From: QHVT01 sp036399015
GTDB taxonomy: Bacteria; Acidobacteriota; Thermoanaerobaculia; Gp7-AA8
Reading direction: 5' to 3'
DNA: 64,000 nt
Assembly: GCA_036399015.1 (NCBI GenBank)
Contig: DASWNW010000038.1
Location: 1 to 64,000, forward strand
The notes under the pieces were generated by a model. It was not told the origin of the DNA. It worked only from the letters and a program-made list of their open reading frames with translations, and did no database searches. The position numbers and the translations under genes are program-made. Below, piece after piece: positions 43,801 to 51,770 of the stretch (within the stretch, counting starts at the first letter, position 1; each line of letters begins with the position of its first letter).

Positions 43801-43918
43801 GCAGCTCTTTGCCGGCGATGTTCGCGCGCGTCAGCGCGGAGAGGTCACGGAGGCCGCGCACGATTTCCGCCGCGAACACCTCTCCCCTCTTCCCGTTCAT
43901 GGAATCGCCGACCGACAT
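40820..43918 (-). CDS. hybrid histidine kinase: GAF-GAF-PAS-GAF-HisKA-HATPase-REC
   Basis: A protein of about 1032 aa without membrane segments. In order: GAF (around PVFVPDVRAWPAVDAR and ASMLVLPLNIRGETAG), a second GAF (LDLDAVVQRITDAATSLTGA), PAS (near RSLVLATPTRQAIAMS), a third GAF (MSFMVVPLRSRGEVVGAIAL), HisKA with KDEFLATLSHELRTPMTAVL, HATPase_c (NLLANAIKF, DNGEGI, GIGLGLAIV), and a C-terminal receiver with Asp in PDVVVCDIAMPEEDG. All phosphorelay residues are present. ATG 43918 is preferred; TTG 43936 and ATG 43900 are alternatives. It is followed by its likely partner receiver and is divergent from the serine hydrolase gene. Confidence 0.92.
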   Translation of the reverse strand: MSVGDSMNGKRGEVFAAEIVRGLRDLSALTRANIAGKELRGRLVELAMRFFGADAVALWRLESREHTWRIAAAAGLSAEYPAVTIPAPAAADVAVMLPAPVFVPDVRAWPAVDARRALYDSEGIASMLVLPLNIRGETAGTIACYFRTPVAALSELELDAAAGFADMASVALSTERYDQLADVVRDVAARLDLDAVVQRITDAATSLTGAQFGAFFYNVIGADGESYMLYAISGVPREHFAKFPMPRNTAVFEPTFAGSAIVRSANIQKDPRYGLNPPYHGMPPGHLPVVSYLAVPVKSRTGEVLGGLFFGHADEAVFGETEEKVAEALAGHAAVAIDNVRLYESLTRDRAALRREERRYRSLVLATPTRQAIAMSTADGSLRDSPTWQEITGQTAEEMRGRGWLEAVHPSHRERVTAAWDAAVSSGTLYEDEYLLRQADGSYRWFADKTVPVTGEDGTVEEWIGTATDVHEQHVGQEGLAFLARANEIFASSLDYRETLRNVTFLAVPRIADWCTVDIVDSEGNLRERLAIAHSDPEKIALAEEFSRKFPPDPETDTIYRVMRTGISELVPFIPDEMLVQSARSEEHLRMLRELGIMSFMVVPLRSRGEVVGAIALVSSHRRYSPQDLTQAEELAYRASIAIENARLYSAAQAANRAKDEFLATLSHELRTPMTAVLGWSRMLKLGLDPEEAQVAIDAIEQSASAQAQLIEDVLDVSRIMSGKLTFDPRPTDLRTVAQAAITTVHPAAAAKGIEILTSIPPLLPPVCGDEGRLQQIVWNLLANAIKFTPRGGRVTLRVVHRGSVVRLIVSDNGEGIDRAFLPYVFEPFRQADSSATRPHAGIGLGLAIVRSLVELHGGRIHAASEGKGRGAEFTVELPAMETAPVVLSPAATQRTAVPAASPSLPPLDDVTVLVIDDQQFTRDVVAAILRRTGAAVQTASSVREALQLFLKLEPDVVVCDIAMPEEDGYVFLAEVRARADALRKTPILALTAFGRPEDRLRALDAGFDGYLKKPVDPGELAESVQRLSARH

Positions 43919-44005
43919 TGCTCCCGATCCATGCAAAAACCACGGCCACGACCGCGGGCGCCTAACGTTTGAGCACGCGAAGCGTACTCAGTGACAGGAG
44001 GGTCC

Positions 44006-45406
44006 ATGCGTCAGACAGTCCTGAGGTTGCTCGTCTTTTCGATACTCGCGGCCGGCGTCGTGCAGGCGGCGGAGCCGGGCGAGCAGCGTGCGCGCGGCTG
44101 GGTCGAGGCGTTCAACAGCGGCGATGACGAGACGCTCGACCGCTACGCCGCCGCGCACCTCACGCCCGAGGCGCTGAACCGGCGCGAGCCGGCGATCCGC
44201 CGCGCCTCCTACCGTGCGATGTTCGAGCGCCACGGCAAGCTCGAGATCGTCAGCGCCGCCGTCGACAACGGCATCCTGCTGTTGCAGGCCAAGCCGGAGC
44301 GCGGCGACCCGGTGACGGTCCGTTTCCGTATCGAGCCTTCCGCGCCTCATCGGATCGAAGGGGTGGCGATCGTCCCGCGGCGCGCGCCGGGCGCCCCGGC
44401 GCTGCCGCCTCTGACGCTGCCCGGCAAGACCTCCGGCGAGGTGAAGAAGGTTCTAGATCCCTACCTCGCGTGGCTGGCGGCGCAGGACTCGTTCGCCGGC
44501 ACGGTCGCCGTCGCGAGGAACGGCGTCATCCTCTTCGAAGCGGCGTACGGTCTCGCCAGCCGCCGCTACGACGTGCCGCACAAGACCAGCACCCGCATCA
44601 ACCTCGGCTCCATCACCAAGGAGCTCACGCAGGTGGCGATCGCGCAGCTCGCCGACGCCGGCAAGCTCGACCTCGACGTGCCGATCGTCAAGTACCTGCC
44701 GCAGTACCCGAACCAGGAGGTGGCGAAGAAGGTGACGATCCGGCAGCTCCTGACTCACACGTCGGGACTCGGCGACATCTACACGGAGCGCTTCAACGCC
44801 GTCTCGAAACTCGACTTCGACACCGTGCAGAGGTTCATCGACTTCTTCGCGCCCGACCCGCTGCAGTTCGAGCCGGGCACGCGCGAGAAGTACTCGAACT
44901 ACGGCTTCGCGGTTCTTGGCGCGGTCGTCGAGGCGGTGTCGGGCGAGAGGTACTACGACTACATCCACAAGCACGTGCTGCGCGCCGCCGGAATGGAGAC
45001 CTCCGGCTTCTTCGACCTTCTGGAGATCACTCCCGACCTGGCCATGGGACACACGAAGGCGATGTCGGACGCGGGGCCGGTGTGGCTGGAGAACACACTC
45101 CTCCGCTACAACACCATCGGCTTTCCCGGCGGCGGCAGCTACTCGACGGCGCGTGAGATGGTGTTGTTCGACCGCGCGGTCCGGACGGCCAAACTGACGA
45201 GCGCGAAGTCGGCCGCCTGGATCCTGCGGCACGACGCGCGGACTGACGGTGCATTCACCGCGCTGCGGTCGGTGGCCGGCGGCTCCGTGGGGGTGAACGC
45301 GCAGCTCTCCGGCGACGGCATCTGGACCGTCGCCGTCCTCGCGAACATGGACCCGCCGATCGCGCAGGACCTCGGCGACGCGATCTTCGAGGCTCTTCGC
45401 CGCTGA
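44006..45406 (+). CDS. serine hydrolase, beta-lactamase family (class C/PBP4*-like)
   Basis: A 466-aa exported protein. It has a signal peptide (LRLLVFSILAAGVVQAA), then an N-terminal domain of about 110 aa with the pattern of a SnoaL-like module (ARGWVEAFNSGDDETLDRY), then the beta-lactamase fold. SxxK is in NLGSITKELTQVA, and the YxN motif in REKYSNYGFAVLG. An AGGAGGG site stands ahead of ATG 44006, so expression should be strong. Such proteins are usually esterases or D,D-peptidases; antibiotic hydrolysis should not be assumed. Confidence 0.92.
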   Translation: MRQTVLRLLVFSILAAGVVQAAEPGEQRARGWVEAFNSGDDETLDRYAAAHLTPEALNRREPAIRRASYRAMFERHGKLEIVSAAVDNGILLLQAKPERGDPVTVRFRIEPSAPHRIEGVAIVPRRAPGAPALPPLTLPGKTSGEVKKVLDPYLAWLAAQDSFAGTVAVARNGVILFEAAYGLASRRYDVPHKTSTRINLGSITKELTQVAIAQLADAGKLDLDVPIVKYLPQYPNQEVAKKVTIRQLLTHTSGLGDIYTERFNAVSKLDFDTVQRFIDFFAPDPLQFEPGTREKYSNYGFAVLGAVVEAVSGERYYDYIHKHVLRAAGMETSGFFDLLEITPDLAMGHTKAMSDAGPVWLENTLLRYNTIGFPGGGSYSTAREMVLFDRAVRTAKLTSAKSAAWILRHDARTDGAFTALRSVAGGSVGVNAQLSGDGIWTVAVLANMDPPIAQDLGDAIFEALRR

Positions 45407-45418
45407 CCGCGGCGGCGA

Positions 45419-46114
45419 TCAGATTCCGCGAATGACGCGGTGGACGGCGCGCAACCGTTCCACCGCGTGCGGCATGTCGGCGTGGATACAGATCGTGTCG
45501 AAGGTGATGGGAACGCGGCTGCCGTCCCGCGCGACGACGACGCCGTCTCTCCCGAGGAGCTCCGCCTGTGCCGCGGCTTCGTCGACCGTGAGCGTGGAGC
45601 CGGCGATCGCGCGCGGCGTGAGCGACCCGTCGGGCTCGTAGCGGCGGTCGGCGAACGCCTCGCGGATGACGCGCGTGCCGGCGTCGCGGGCCGCGGCGGC
45701 CATCTGCGACGCGTCGGGCGCGACGATGGCCATCTCCGGGTCGACGGCGCGCATCGCCTCGATGATGACGGCGGCGAGCGCGCGATTCTTGTGCGCGTCG
45801 TTGTACAGCGCGCCGTGCGGCTTGACGTGCTTCACCTTCGCGAACGCGCCGAGGGCTTGCAGTTGCGCGACGAGCGTGTCGCGCAGCGCGTCGTGCGGCA
45901 TGTCGAGCGACTTGCGGCCGAAGTGCTCCCGGTCGGGATAGGAAGGGTGCGCGCCGATGCGGACGCCGTGCTCGCGCGCCAGCCGTGCCGCTTCGCGCAT
46001 CGACTGTTCGTCGCCGACGTGGCCGCCGCAGGCGACGTTGACGCTGGTGAGGAGCGGCCACAGCTCGTCCTCGCCCGGCGAGCCTTCGCCGAGATCGGCG
46101 CTGAGGTCGATCAC
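45419..46114 (-). CDS. pxpA: 5-oxoprolinase subunit A (LamB/YcsF family)
   Basis: A 231-aa protein with family hallmarks IDLSADLGEG at the start, VNVACGGHVGDEQSMREA, GAHPSYPDREHFGR and CIHADMP near the end. PxpA works with PxpB and PxpC to cleave 5-oxoproline with ATP; no pxpB or pxpC lies in the window, so either they are elsewhere or this copy acts alone. GTG 46114 overlaps the MFS stop by 4 bp, so the transporter may import its substrate. Confidence 0.93.
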   Translation of the reverse strand: MIDLSADLGEGSPGEDELWPLLTSVNVACGGHVGDEQSMREAARLAREHGVRIGAHPSYPDREHFGRKSLDMPHDALRDTLVAQLQALGAFAKVKHVKPHGALYNDAHKNRALAAVIIEAMRAVDPEMAIVAPDASQMAAAARDAGTRVIREAFADRRYEPDGSLTPRAIAGSTLTVDEAAAQAELLGRDGVVVARDGSRVPITFDTICIHADMPHAVERLRAVHRVIRGI

Positions 46115-47316
46115 AGCTCGGTGCCTTTCGTCTCGGGCAGGAGCCAGATGAGGATCGCGCCGAGGGCGAAGAAGAGCGCGTCGACGGCGATCGAGAAGCC
46201 GAGGCCGTGCTTCGCGGCGGCGGCGCCGATGGCGTACGGCGCGAGCGCGGAGACGAGGCGGCCGGCGTTGTAGCAGAAGCCCTGCGCGCTGGCGCGGATG
46301 CGCGTCGGGAAGAGCTCCGCGAGCATCGCCCCGAAGAGCGAGAAGTAGCCGTGCGCGAAGTAGCCGACCAGCGGCCCGACCAGCAGCAGCGTCCAGGCCG
46401 AGCGGGCGCCGAAGGCAAAGAGCGGGACGACGGCCGTCGCGCCGATCATGAACAGCGTGAAGGCGGGGCGGCGGCCGATCCGGTCGGCGATCCAGCCGAA
46501 GCTGACGTAGCCGCAGAACGCGCCGAGCTGCAGGACGATCAGCCACGCCGCCGACTTCGTCACCGTCAGGCCGGCGCCTCCCTGCTCCACCGGCGTCGCC
46601 AGGAAGGCCGGCAGCCACGAGGTCACGCCCCAGTAGGCGACGAGGACGCTGCTCGCGACGAGCGTCGCCAGGAACGTACGCCTGCGCAGCTCGGGAGCGA
46701 AGATCTCGCTCCAGCGCGTCGTCTGCGCCCGATCGCGCGTGCGCCACACCTCCGGCTCCTCGACCGTGCGGCGGACCACGAACGCGAGCACCGCCGGCGC
46801 CGCGCCGATGAGGAAGAGCACGCGCCAGCCGAAGCGCTCCAGCACCAGCGCCGACAACGCGGCGGCGATCAGCGCGCCGATCGCCCAGCCCGACTGCATG
46901 ATCCCCATCGCCTTCGCGCGATGCTTCGCCGGCCACGTCTCCGCGACGAGCACCGAGCCGCACGACCACTCCCCGCCCATTCCCAGCCCGACCAGCACGC
47001 GCCACGCGATGAGCTGTCCGAGACTCTGCGCAGTGGCCATGCCGGCCGTCGCGCCGGAGTACAGCAGGATGCTGATCGTCATCGCGCGCACGCGGCCGAT
47101 GCGGTCGGCGATGCGGCCGAAGACGATGCCGCCGATCGCGCTTGCGACGAGCGCCATGACGATCGGCAGGCTGACCTGCTCCTTCGAGAGGCCGAACTCC
47201 TTCTGGATCGGCAGCAGCGCGAAGGTGAACAGGAGAAAGTCCATGGCGTCGAGCATCCAGCCGAGCTGCGCGGCCCAGAGCGCGCGCCAGGCTTTCTTAT
47301 CGACGCCGGAGAACAT
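46111..47316 (-). CDS. MFS transporter (AAHS/sialate-type)
   Basis: A 401-aa protein with twelve hydrophobic segments. The loop-2 signature GRIADRIGRVRAM and its repeat GWIADRIGRRPAF in the second half are MFS hallmarks, and WRVLVGLGMGGEWSCGSVLVAE is typical of the aromatic-acid:H+ or metabolite:H+ symporter branch. Coupled to pxpA, so it may import 5-oxoproline or a related carboxylate. Two perfect inverted repeats lie directly upstream of its ATG. Confidence 0.92.
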   Translation of the reverse strand: MFSGVDKKAWRALWAAQLGWMLDAMDFLLFTFALLPIQKEFGLSKEQVSLPIVMALVASAIGGIVFGRIADRIGRVRAMTISILLYSGATAGMATAQSLGQLIAWRVLVGLGMGGEWSCGSVLVAETWPAKHRAKAMGIMQSGWAIGALIAAALSALVLERFGWRVLFLIGAAPAVLAFVVRRTVEEPEVWRTRDRAQTTRWSEIFAPELRRRTFLATLVASSVLVAYWGVTSWLPAFLATPVEQGGAGLTVTKSAAWLIVLQLGAFCGYVSFGWIADRIGRRPAFTLFMIGATAVVPLFAFGARSAWTLLLVGPLVGYFAHGYFSLFGAMLAELFPTRIRASAQGFCYNAGRLVSALAPYAIGAAAAKHGLGFSIAVDALFFALGAILIWLLPETKGTEL

Positions 47317-47319
47317 GTG

Positions 47320-47375
47320 GCGGCGATTATCGCCGCGTTATCGGTTATCAGGAACCGTGCGCCGCATGCGCACGG
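47320..47375. promoter_or_regulatory. two perfect inverted repeats at the MFS start
   Basis: GCGGCGAT-T-ATCGCCGC (47320-47336) ends three bases before the MFS ATG (47316, minus strand) and would cover its ribosome site; CCGTGCGC-CGCAT-GCGCACGG (47355-47375) lies 18 bases further out. Between them runs GTTATCGGTTATCA, a heptamer pair. The arrangement fits operators or mRNA hairpins controlling the MFS-pxpA unit. Function is inferred. Confidence 0.55.
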
Positions 47376-47526
47376 CGTTATCTGCGCAGCCTCGCCTGAG
47401 GAGCGTCGGGTGCGGGAGCGAATTTTTCGCGACGGGCTCGCTCTCGTATGAATCGCTCCGTCAGCCGAACCTGCCCAGTCAACCCCGCGCGCCTTGGGGG
47501 CGCGCGGTTCCCGACAACTGAGAACC
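47337..47526. repeat. degenerate GTTATCR heptamer arms, inverted
   Basis: Left arm GTTATCG GTTATCA (47337-47350) and right arm CCGACAACTGAGAACC (47511-47526), whose reverse complement reads as heptamers GTTCTCA GTTGTCG. Same word family as the element at 62357-62437, but with a larger core holding two inverted repeats and a GC hairpin. Partial decay is likely. Confidence 0.6.
47485..47507. terminator. GC hairpin between two minus-strand genes
   Basis: A 9-bp perfect stem CCGCGCGCC-TTGGG-GGCGCGCGG, extendable by AA/TT on the outside. It lies 38 bp upstream, in map terms, of the serine hydrolase stop (47546), so it is downstream of that gene on the minus strand. There is no T-run, so intrinsic termination is only possible, not shown. 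Confidence 0.45.
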
Positions 47527-47545
47527 GCGCGCGCAGACGCGCCGC

Positions 47546-49330
47546 TTACTTCCGCTTCGCGATCGTGCTGCTCCCGGAGTGCACCGCCACGCGGTCGACC
47601 GCGCCGCTCGCGTCGGGGAGGAACTCGACGGAGATGCCGGTGAGCTCGCGGATGCGGAAGAGGGTGCCGCGGACCGGGACGAGGTCGCGGGCCCTGCCGA
47701 CGCGCACCCACTGCAGCACGTTGTCCTCGCGCAGGACGACCTCCACGGGGATGCCGTCGAGGTCGTACGTGCCGACGAACCGCCGCAGGAAGGCGGGATC
47801 GGACATCTCGGCGGGAGGCTGCTTCGCGAAGACGATCGGCGGGACGTTCGAGTCCATCGGCACCGCCACGCCCGACACCTCCCCTTCCAGGTCGGTCTCG
47901 AACTTCACGCGCGACGCGTCGAGGATTGCCGTACGGTCCTGCGGCGTCTGGAAGACGTCGTAGTGCCAATGATCGAGCCGTGCAGTGAAGCCGTTGTAGG
48001 TGAGATGCAGCGCGCCGTCGCGCAGCGTCACGTCGAGCGCGCCGTAGCCGGGACCGGAGTAGCGGCCCGCGTACTCCTCGAGCGCGTGCGACGGACGCGT
48101 GCCGGGCTTGCGATCGCTGACGCCCGCCGTCTTCGCCGCCTCTTCGCCGGCGAACGACTTCCGTTCGAGGTCCGCGTACTTTTCCACCATCCCGGAGCGG
48201 GGGAGGCCGAGGAGGCGGTCGACGATCTCCCACGGCAACCCGTCGCGCAGGCGCGCGCCGGAGCGGTTCGTGAGCACGACGATGCCGATCTTCTCGCGCG
48301 GCAGGAGCGTCACGGTGGCCGCGGCGCCCGGCATGTTGCCGCCGTGCTCCGCGACCTCATAGCCGCGATAGGTGCTGACGAAGAGCCCCATCCCGTAATG
48401 GTCGTACCCGAACTCCGGGAAGACCGACGGGCTGATGGGCATGTTCGGCTGCATCATCGCCTCGACGTCCGACTTCTGCAGGATGCGCTTCCCCTCGAGC
48501 TCGCCGCCGCCGAGCATCATCCGGACCCAGCGCACGAGATCGCGCGCGGTCGAGTTCAACCCTCCGGTCGGCGCCATCTGCTCGGCCGACTCGTACTCCT
48601 CGGGAGCGATGTTCCGCTGGTTGTCGAGCTCGTACCCGAGCGCGGCGTCCGCGTCACCGGCGAGGTTGCCGAGCACGAAGTGCGTGCGCGTCATGCCGAG
48701 CGGCTCGAGCAGCGAGAGGCGCACGTGGTCCTCGTACGAGCGCCCCGACAGCCGCCCGGCGAGATAGCCGGCGGTCATGAACATGAAGTTGTTGTACTGG
48801 AAGCGCGTGCGCATGTCCTTGCTGAACGGGAAATGCGGCAGCTGCCTGTACAGCTCCTCGCGCGAAAGCGCCGAGCCGAACCAGGCGAAGTCGTGGCGCG
48901 GCAGACCGATGCGATGCGTCACGAGATCGCGCGTCGTGGCGCGAAGCGTCGCGTAGTCGTCGTGCACGCGAAAGTCCGGCATGTAGTCGCGCACCGGCTT
49001 GTCCCAGTCGAGTTTTCCCTGCCGCACGAGCGTGCCGAGAGAGGCGACGGTGAACTGCTTCGTGATCGACGCGATCGGGAACGTCGTATCGGGCGTGACC
49101 GGCTTGCGGTTCGCCACGTCGCGCCAGCCGTAGCCCTTCAGCAGGACCACCTCGTCGCCGACCACGACCGCCACCGCCGCGCCGGGGATCTTCTGATCCT
49201 GCAGCGCCCCCTCGATGTAGGCGTCGATGCCGGCCAGCGCTTTTTTCGGATCGGGCGGCGCGGCGGCTGCGGCTGTGAGGGTGGTGAGGGTGAACAGCAC
49301 CAGGAGGAGCGACGTCTGGCGGATTCTCAT
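47546..49330 (-). CDS. serine hydrolase, beta-lactamase family with C-terminal domain
   Basis: A 594-aa exported protein. It has a signal peptide (SLLLVLFTLTTLTAAAAA), the SxxK motif in PIASITKQFTVAS, the YxN-type FQYNNFMFMTAGYLAGR, and the HxG-type VAEHGGNMPGAAATV. After the catalytic domain come about 190 residues of beta-rich sequence (from EEYAGRYSGPGYGALDV) resembling DUF3471-type lipocalin-like extensions. Probably a periplasmic esterase or D,D-peptidase. It differs clearly from the serine hydrolase at 44006 and is not a recent duplicate. Confidence 0.92.
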   Translation of the reverse strand: MRIRQTSLLLVLFTLTTLTAAAAAPPDPKKALAGIDAYIEGALQDQKIPGAAVAVVVGDEVVLLKGYGWRDVANRKPVTPDTTFPIASITKQFTVASLGTLVRQGKLDWDKPVRDYMPDFRVHDDYATLRATTRDLVTHRIGLPRHDFAWFGSALSREELYRQLPHFPFSKDMRTRFQYNNFMFMTAGYLAGRLSGRSYEDHVRLSLLEPLGMTRTHFVLGNLAGDADAALGYELDNQRNIAPEEYESAEQMAPTGGLNSTARDLVRWVRMMLGGGELEGKRILQKSDVEAMMQPNMPISPSVFPEFGYDHYGMGLFVSTYRGYEVAEHGGNMPGAAATVTLLPREKIGIVVLTNRSGARLRDGLPWEIVDRLLGLPRSGMVEKYADLERKSFAGEEAAKTAGVSDRKPGTRPSHALEEYAGRYSGPGYGALDVTLRDGALHLTYNGFTARLDHWHYDVFQTPQDRTAILDASRVKFETDLEGEVSGVAVPMDSNVPPIVFAKQPPAEMSDPAFLRRFVGTYDLDGIPVEVVLREDNVLQWVRVGRARDLVPVRGTLFRIRELTGISVEFLPDASGAVDRVAVHSGSSTIAKRK

Positions 49331-49358
49331 CGGTGCGATCGTAACCGAACGCGCAGCC

Positions 49359-50738
49359 TTACGCTCGCAGCCGCTGCAGCATGAACGTCTCGATCGCGAC
49401 GTCCGCCGCGATGCCGCCCGACTTGCGCTTGATCTCGATATCGGCCAGCGCGGTCAGTGCACGGAACAGCTCCGCCTCGGAGTAGTTGCGCGCCGCTTCC
49501 CACTTCTTGAGCAGCGGGAAGGGGTGGGGGCGCTGACGCACGAGCCCGTGCGCTTTCATGTAGTCGCCGAGCCGGTCGGCGAGGGTGTCTTTGAAGCGGT
49601 TGTAGTCGACGCGCTGCTTGAGGTTGACGTTCTGCGCCTTCGCGAACGAGTGGATGCCGATCATCTGGCGCACCTCGTCTGCGAGCGGGAAGAGGAAGCG
49701 GCCGTAGTGCATGTCCACCGGCATCTTCGGATCTTCCCGTTTCCCCTGCGCCACGAGCTCGCGCAGCTTCGACACCGCCTCGAGAATCTTCCCCTCGGTG
49801 AAGAGCGATCCCAGCTCGTAGCGTGCGCCCCCCTCGACGGCGGCGATCTCCTTCTCGACCAGGTCGGCGGTGACGCGGCCGCCGGTGCCGACGAGGGTGA
49901 CGAGGCGCTCCACCTCGTTCAAGGCGCCACGCAGCTCCGGAACGTCTTTCGAGAACTTGTCGGCGAGGATGCGCTCGAAGCCCATGCGCTGGCGGAGGCG
50001 CGCCACCGCGTTCGCGTCGAACTTCACGCTCGCCTCGGCGGCGATGGAGGCGATGGCCTGGTCGAGCGCGGCGTTGAAGCCCTCGCGGGTGAGGTCGGCC
50101 ACGATGACCGCGCCGTTCTTGTCGACGAGGTCGATCGTCGCCGAGTCGCGCGGGATCTCGCCCGTGCGCATCAGGAGGATGGTGCCGGGCGCGCCGCCGC
50201 GGGAGATCGCCTCCATGAGCATCGCCGCGTCATCCTCGCCGCGTCCCGCCTTCTTGCCGGTGTTGCGGCAGAACGCGAGGAGGTCGGTGAGCGTGTTGTC
50301 GAGCGTCACGCCGAGCGCGTCGGCGATGGCGCGGTCCTTCATCTCCAGGTCGGCGCCGGCGACACCCATGACGTGCAGCAGCTTCGCCGAGGCGGAGGCG
50401 CGCTTGCGGTCGGTCTTCGCGCTCTTCCAGTCGGCGACTGCCTTGTCGTACAGGCTCGCAATCTCCTTCGCCGACACAAACGCGTTCACCTCCGGCACGA
50501 TCAACAGCCGCGCGCCGGCAAAGAGAGACCCGGTGCGGTATGAGTCGAGGATGGCGCCGAGATCGGTGCCGGGCTCGTAGGACTCGACTGAGATGGAAGG
50601 ATTCGCGGCGACGATGGCATCGCGGACCTGGTGGAAGGCGTGCTCGGAGAGGTAGTCGGAAGAGCCGCCGATGAGGAGAACCCTTGGCGGCTTGGATTGC
50701 GCGATGTTCGCGAGGATCGTGGTGAGGGGCTTTGGCAT
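49359..50738 (-). CDS. holA: DNA polymerase III subunit delta
   Basis: A 459-aa clamp-loader delta subunit, longer than the usual 330-345. The N-terminal AAA+-like domain opens KPPRVLLIGGSSDYLSEHAFHQVRDAI and has the FAGARLLIV strand; later segments RILADKFSKDVPELRGALNEVERLV and the C-terminal helical collar with WEAARNYSEAELFRALTALADIEIKRKSG are typical of HolA. The extra length is in the middle (about 110-185, helical and alanine-rich) and in an inserted stretch before the collar. ATG 50738 is chosen because the frame further upstream is the inverted heptamer repeat. Essential for sliding-clamp loading. Confidence 0.9.
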   Translation of the reverse strand: MPKPLTTILANIAQSKPPRVLLIGGSSDYLSEHAFHQVRDAIVAANPSISVESYEPGTDLGAILDSYRTGSLFAGARLLIVPEVNAFVSAKEIASLYDKAVADWKSAKTDRKRASASAKLLHVMGVAGADLEMKDRAIADALGVTLDNTLTDLLAFCRNTGKKAGRGEDDAAMLMEAISRGGAPGTILLMRTGEIPRDSATIDLVDKNGAVIVADLTREGFNAALDQAIASIAAEASVKFDANAVARLRQRMGFERILADKFSKDVPELRGALNEVERLVTLVGTGGRVTADLVEKEIAAVEGGARYELGSLFTEGKILEAVSKLRELVAQGKREDPKMPVDMHYGRFLFPLADEVRQMIGIHSFAKAQNVNLKQRVDYNRFKDTLADRLGDYMKAHGLVRQRPHPFPLLKKWEAARNYSEAELFRALTALADIEIKRKSGGIAADVAIETFMLQRLRA

Positions 50739-50745
50739 GGGCGGC

Positions 50746-50844
50746 TGAATGAAGAAGTTCGAATGAAGAATTAAGAGGGAAGCAGCGGCGAGACGCAACT
50801 GCGCGCTCTCAATTCTTCATTCTTCATTCGAACTTCTTCATTCA
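50746..50844. repeat. inverted heptamer repeat element upstream of holA
   Basis: Left arm 50746-50772 reads as heptamers TGAATGA AGAAGTT CGAATGA AGAATT; right arm 50811-50844 is its reverse complement with one extra heptamer (TTCATTC). The core is 38 bp. It lies between the terminator of the DksA-like gene and the holA start, 7 bp from the ATG, so any holA promoter must lie in or near it. It is strikingly AT-rich for this genome. Confidence 0.92.
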
Positions 50845-50870
50845 AAAAAAGGGAGCGCCGAAGCGCTCCC
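50844..50870 (-). terminator. intrinsic terminator of the DksA-like gene
   Basis: On the minus strand: stem GGGAGCGC with TTCG tetraloop and GCGCTCCC, directly followed by seven T. It is 33 bp past the stop of the DksA-like gene (50903). This is a textbook rho-independent terminator and isolates holA from the upstream housekeeping operon. Confidence 0.95.
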
Positions 50871-50902
50871 AAGCAAATCACTACGAACGCGGCAGGAAAC
50901 CC

Positions 50903-51274
50903 CTACTGAAGCATCCCCTTTTCCTGCAGCTCCTGGCAATCGATGCAGAACGGCGTCCACGGAACCGCCTGGAGGCGCTTCTCGCCGATGGTGACGCCGC
51001 AGTTGGTGCAGACGGCGTAGGTGCCTTCCTTCATGCGGGTGAAGGCCTCTTCGATGAGCATGAGCAGGTTGCGCTCGGCGTCGGAGAGGGAGAAGTTGAG
51101 CTCTTTGGAGTAGGCGCTGTAGGCCTTGTCGGCGAGATCCTGGATCCCGTCGTCGACGGCGGTGTTGCCGGCCTGCTTGTCGCGCTCGAACGAGTCGAGA
51201 AGCTCGCGCTGCTTGGTGCGGAGCGCATCCTCGTGATGCTGATGCGGATTCGGTTTGGTCTTCGCTTTCGCCAT
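50903..51274 (-). CDS. TraR/DksA family zinc-finger protein
   Basis: A 123-aa protein. A basic N-terminus (AKAKTKPNPHQHHEDALRTK) and coiled-coil helices precede a four-cysteine zinc finger, CTNC at about residues 89-92 and CIDC at 110-113, as in DksA. It is shorter than E. coli DksA and lacks the clear DxxDxA coiled-coil-tip signature (it has DDGIQDLADKAYS), so a DksA-like RNA-polymerase role is likely but not certain. Follows rlmH by 16 bp. Confidence 0.9.
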   Translation of the reverse strand: MAKAKTKPNPHQHHEDALRTKQRELLDSFERDKQAGNTAVDDGIQDLADKAYSAYSKELNFSLSDAERNLLMLIEEAFTRMKEGTYAVCTNCGVTIGEKRLQAVPWTPFCIDCQELQEKGMLQ

Positions 51275-51290
51275 TCGAGAGCCTCGTGAA

Positions 51291-51761
51291 CTACTTGTGA
51301 TACGAAATGTTGCGCATCAACGTGCAGGCCCGGTAGATCTGTTCCAGCAGGAGGACGCGTGCGAACTGATGCGGGAGGGTCATCGGGGTGAGGGCGAGCA
51401 GCTTGTCCGCCCGGTGCCTGACCGAGTCGTCGAAGCCGACATCGCCGCCGACGACGAAGTTGACGCCGTGCGGACTGTCGATGGTCAGCCTCTCCAACCA
51501 CTTCGCAAACTTCAAAGAATCAACGGTTTGGCCTCGTTCGTCGAGGACCACCACGTACCCGCGATCGGGGATCGCGGCCAGCAGGCGCGCGGATTGAGCG
51601 CGCATGATAGCCACATCGCTCTGAGCTTGTCTACCGCGCTCGGAAGCGACTTCGGCGACCTCGATCGGAAAGAAATGTCTGATCCGATTGATGTACCGCT
51701 CCGCGACCGCGGCCAGCTCAGAGTCGGCATGGGAACCGGACCAGATGAACCTAAATTTCAT
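51291..51761 (-). CDS. rlmH: 23S rRNA (pseudouridine1915-N3)-methyltransferase RlmH
   Basis: A 156-aa SPOUT methyltransferase. It has YVVVLDERGQTVDSLKFAKWL, the knot region VNFVVGGDVGFDDSV, and LTPMTLPHQFARVLLLEQIYRA, ending ISYHK, which is the invariant C-terminal YHK of RlmH. It methylates pseudouridine 1915 of 23S rRNA. RsfS-RlmH linkage is widely conserved; here the sigma54-activator-like gene is inserted between them. Starts 9 bp after that gene's stop. Confidence 0.96.
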   Translation of the reverse strand: MKFRFIWSGSHADSELAAVAERYINRIRHFFPIEVAEVASERGRQAQSDVAIMRAQSARLLAAIPDRGYVVVLDERGQTVDSLKFAKWLERLTIDSPHGVNFVVGGDVGFDDSVRHRADKLLALTPMTLPHQFARVLLLEQIYRACTLMRNISYHK

Positions 51762-51770
51762 GCGCTCCGC

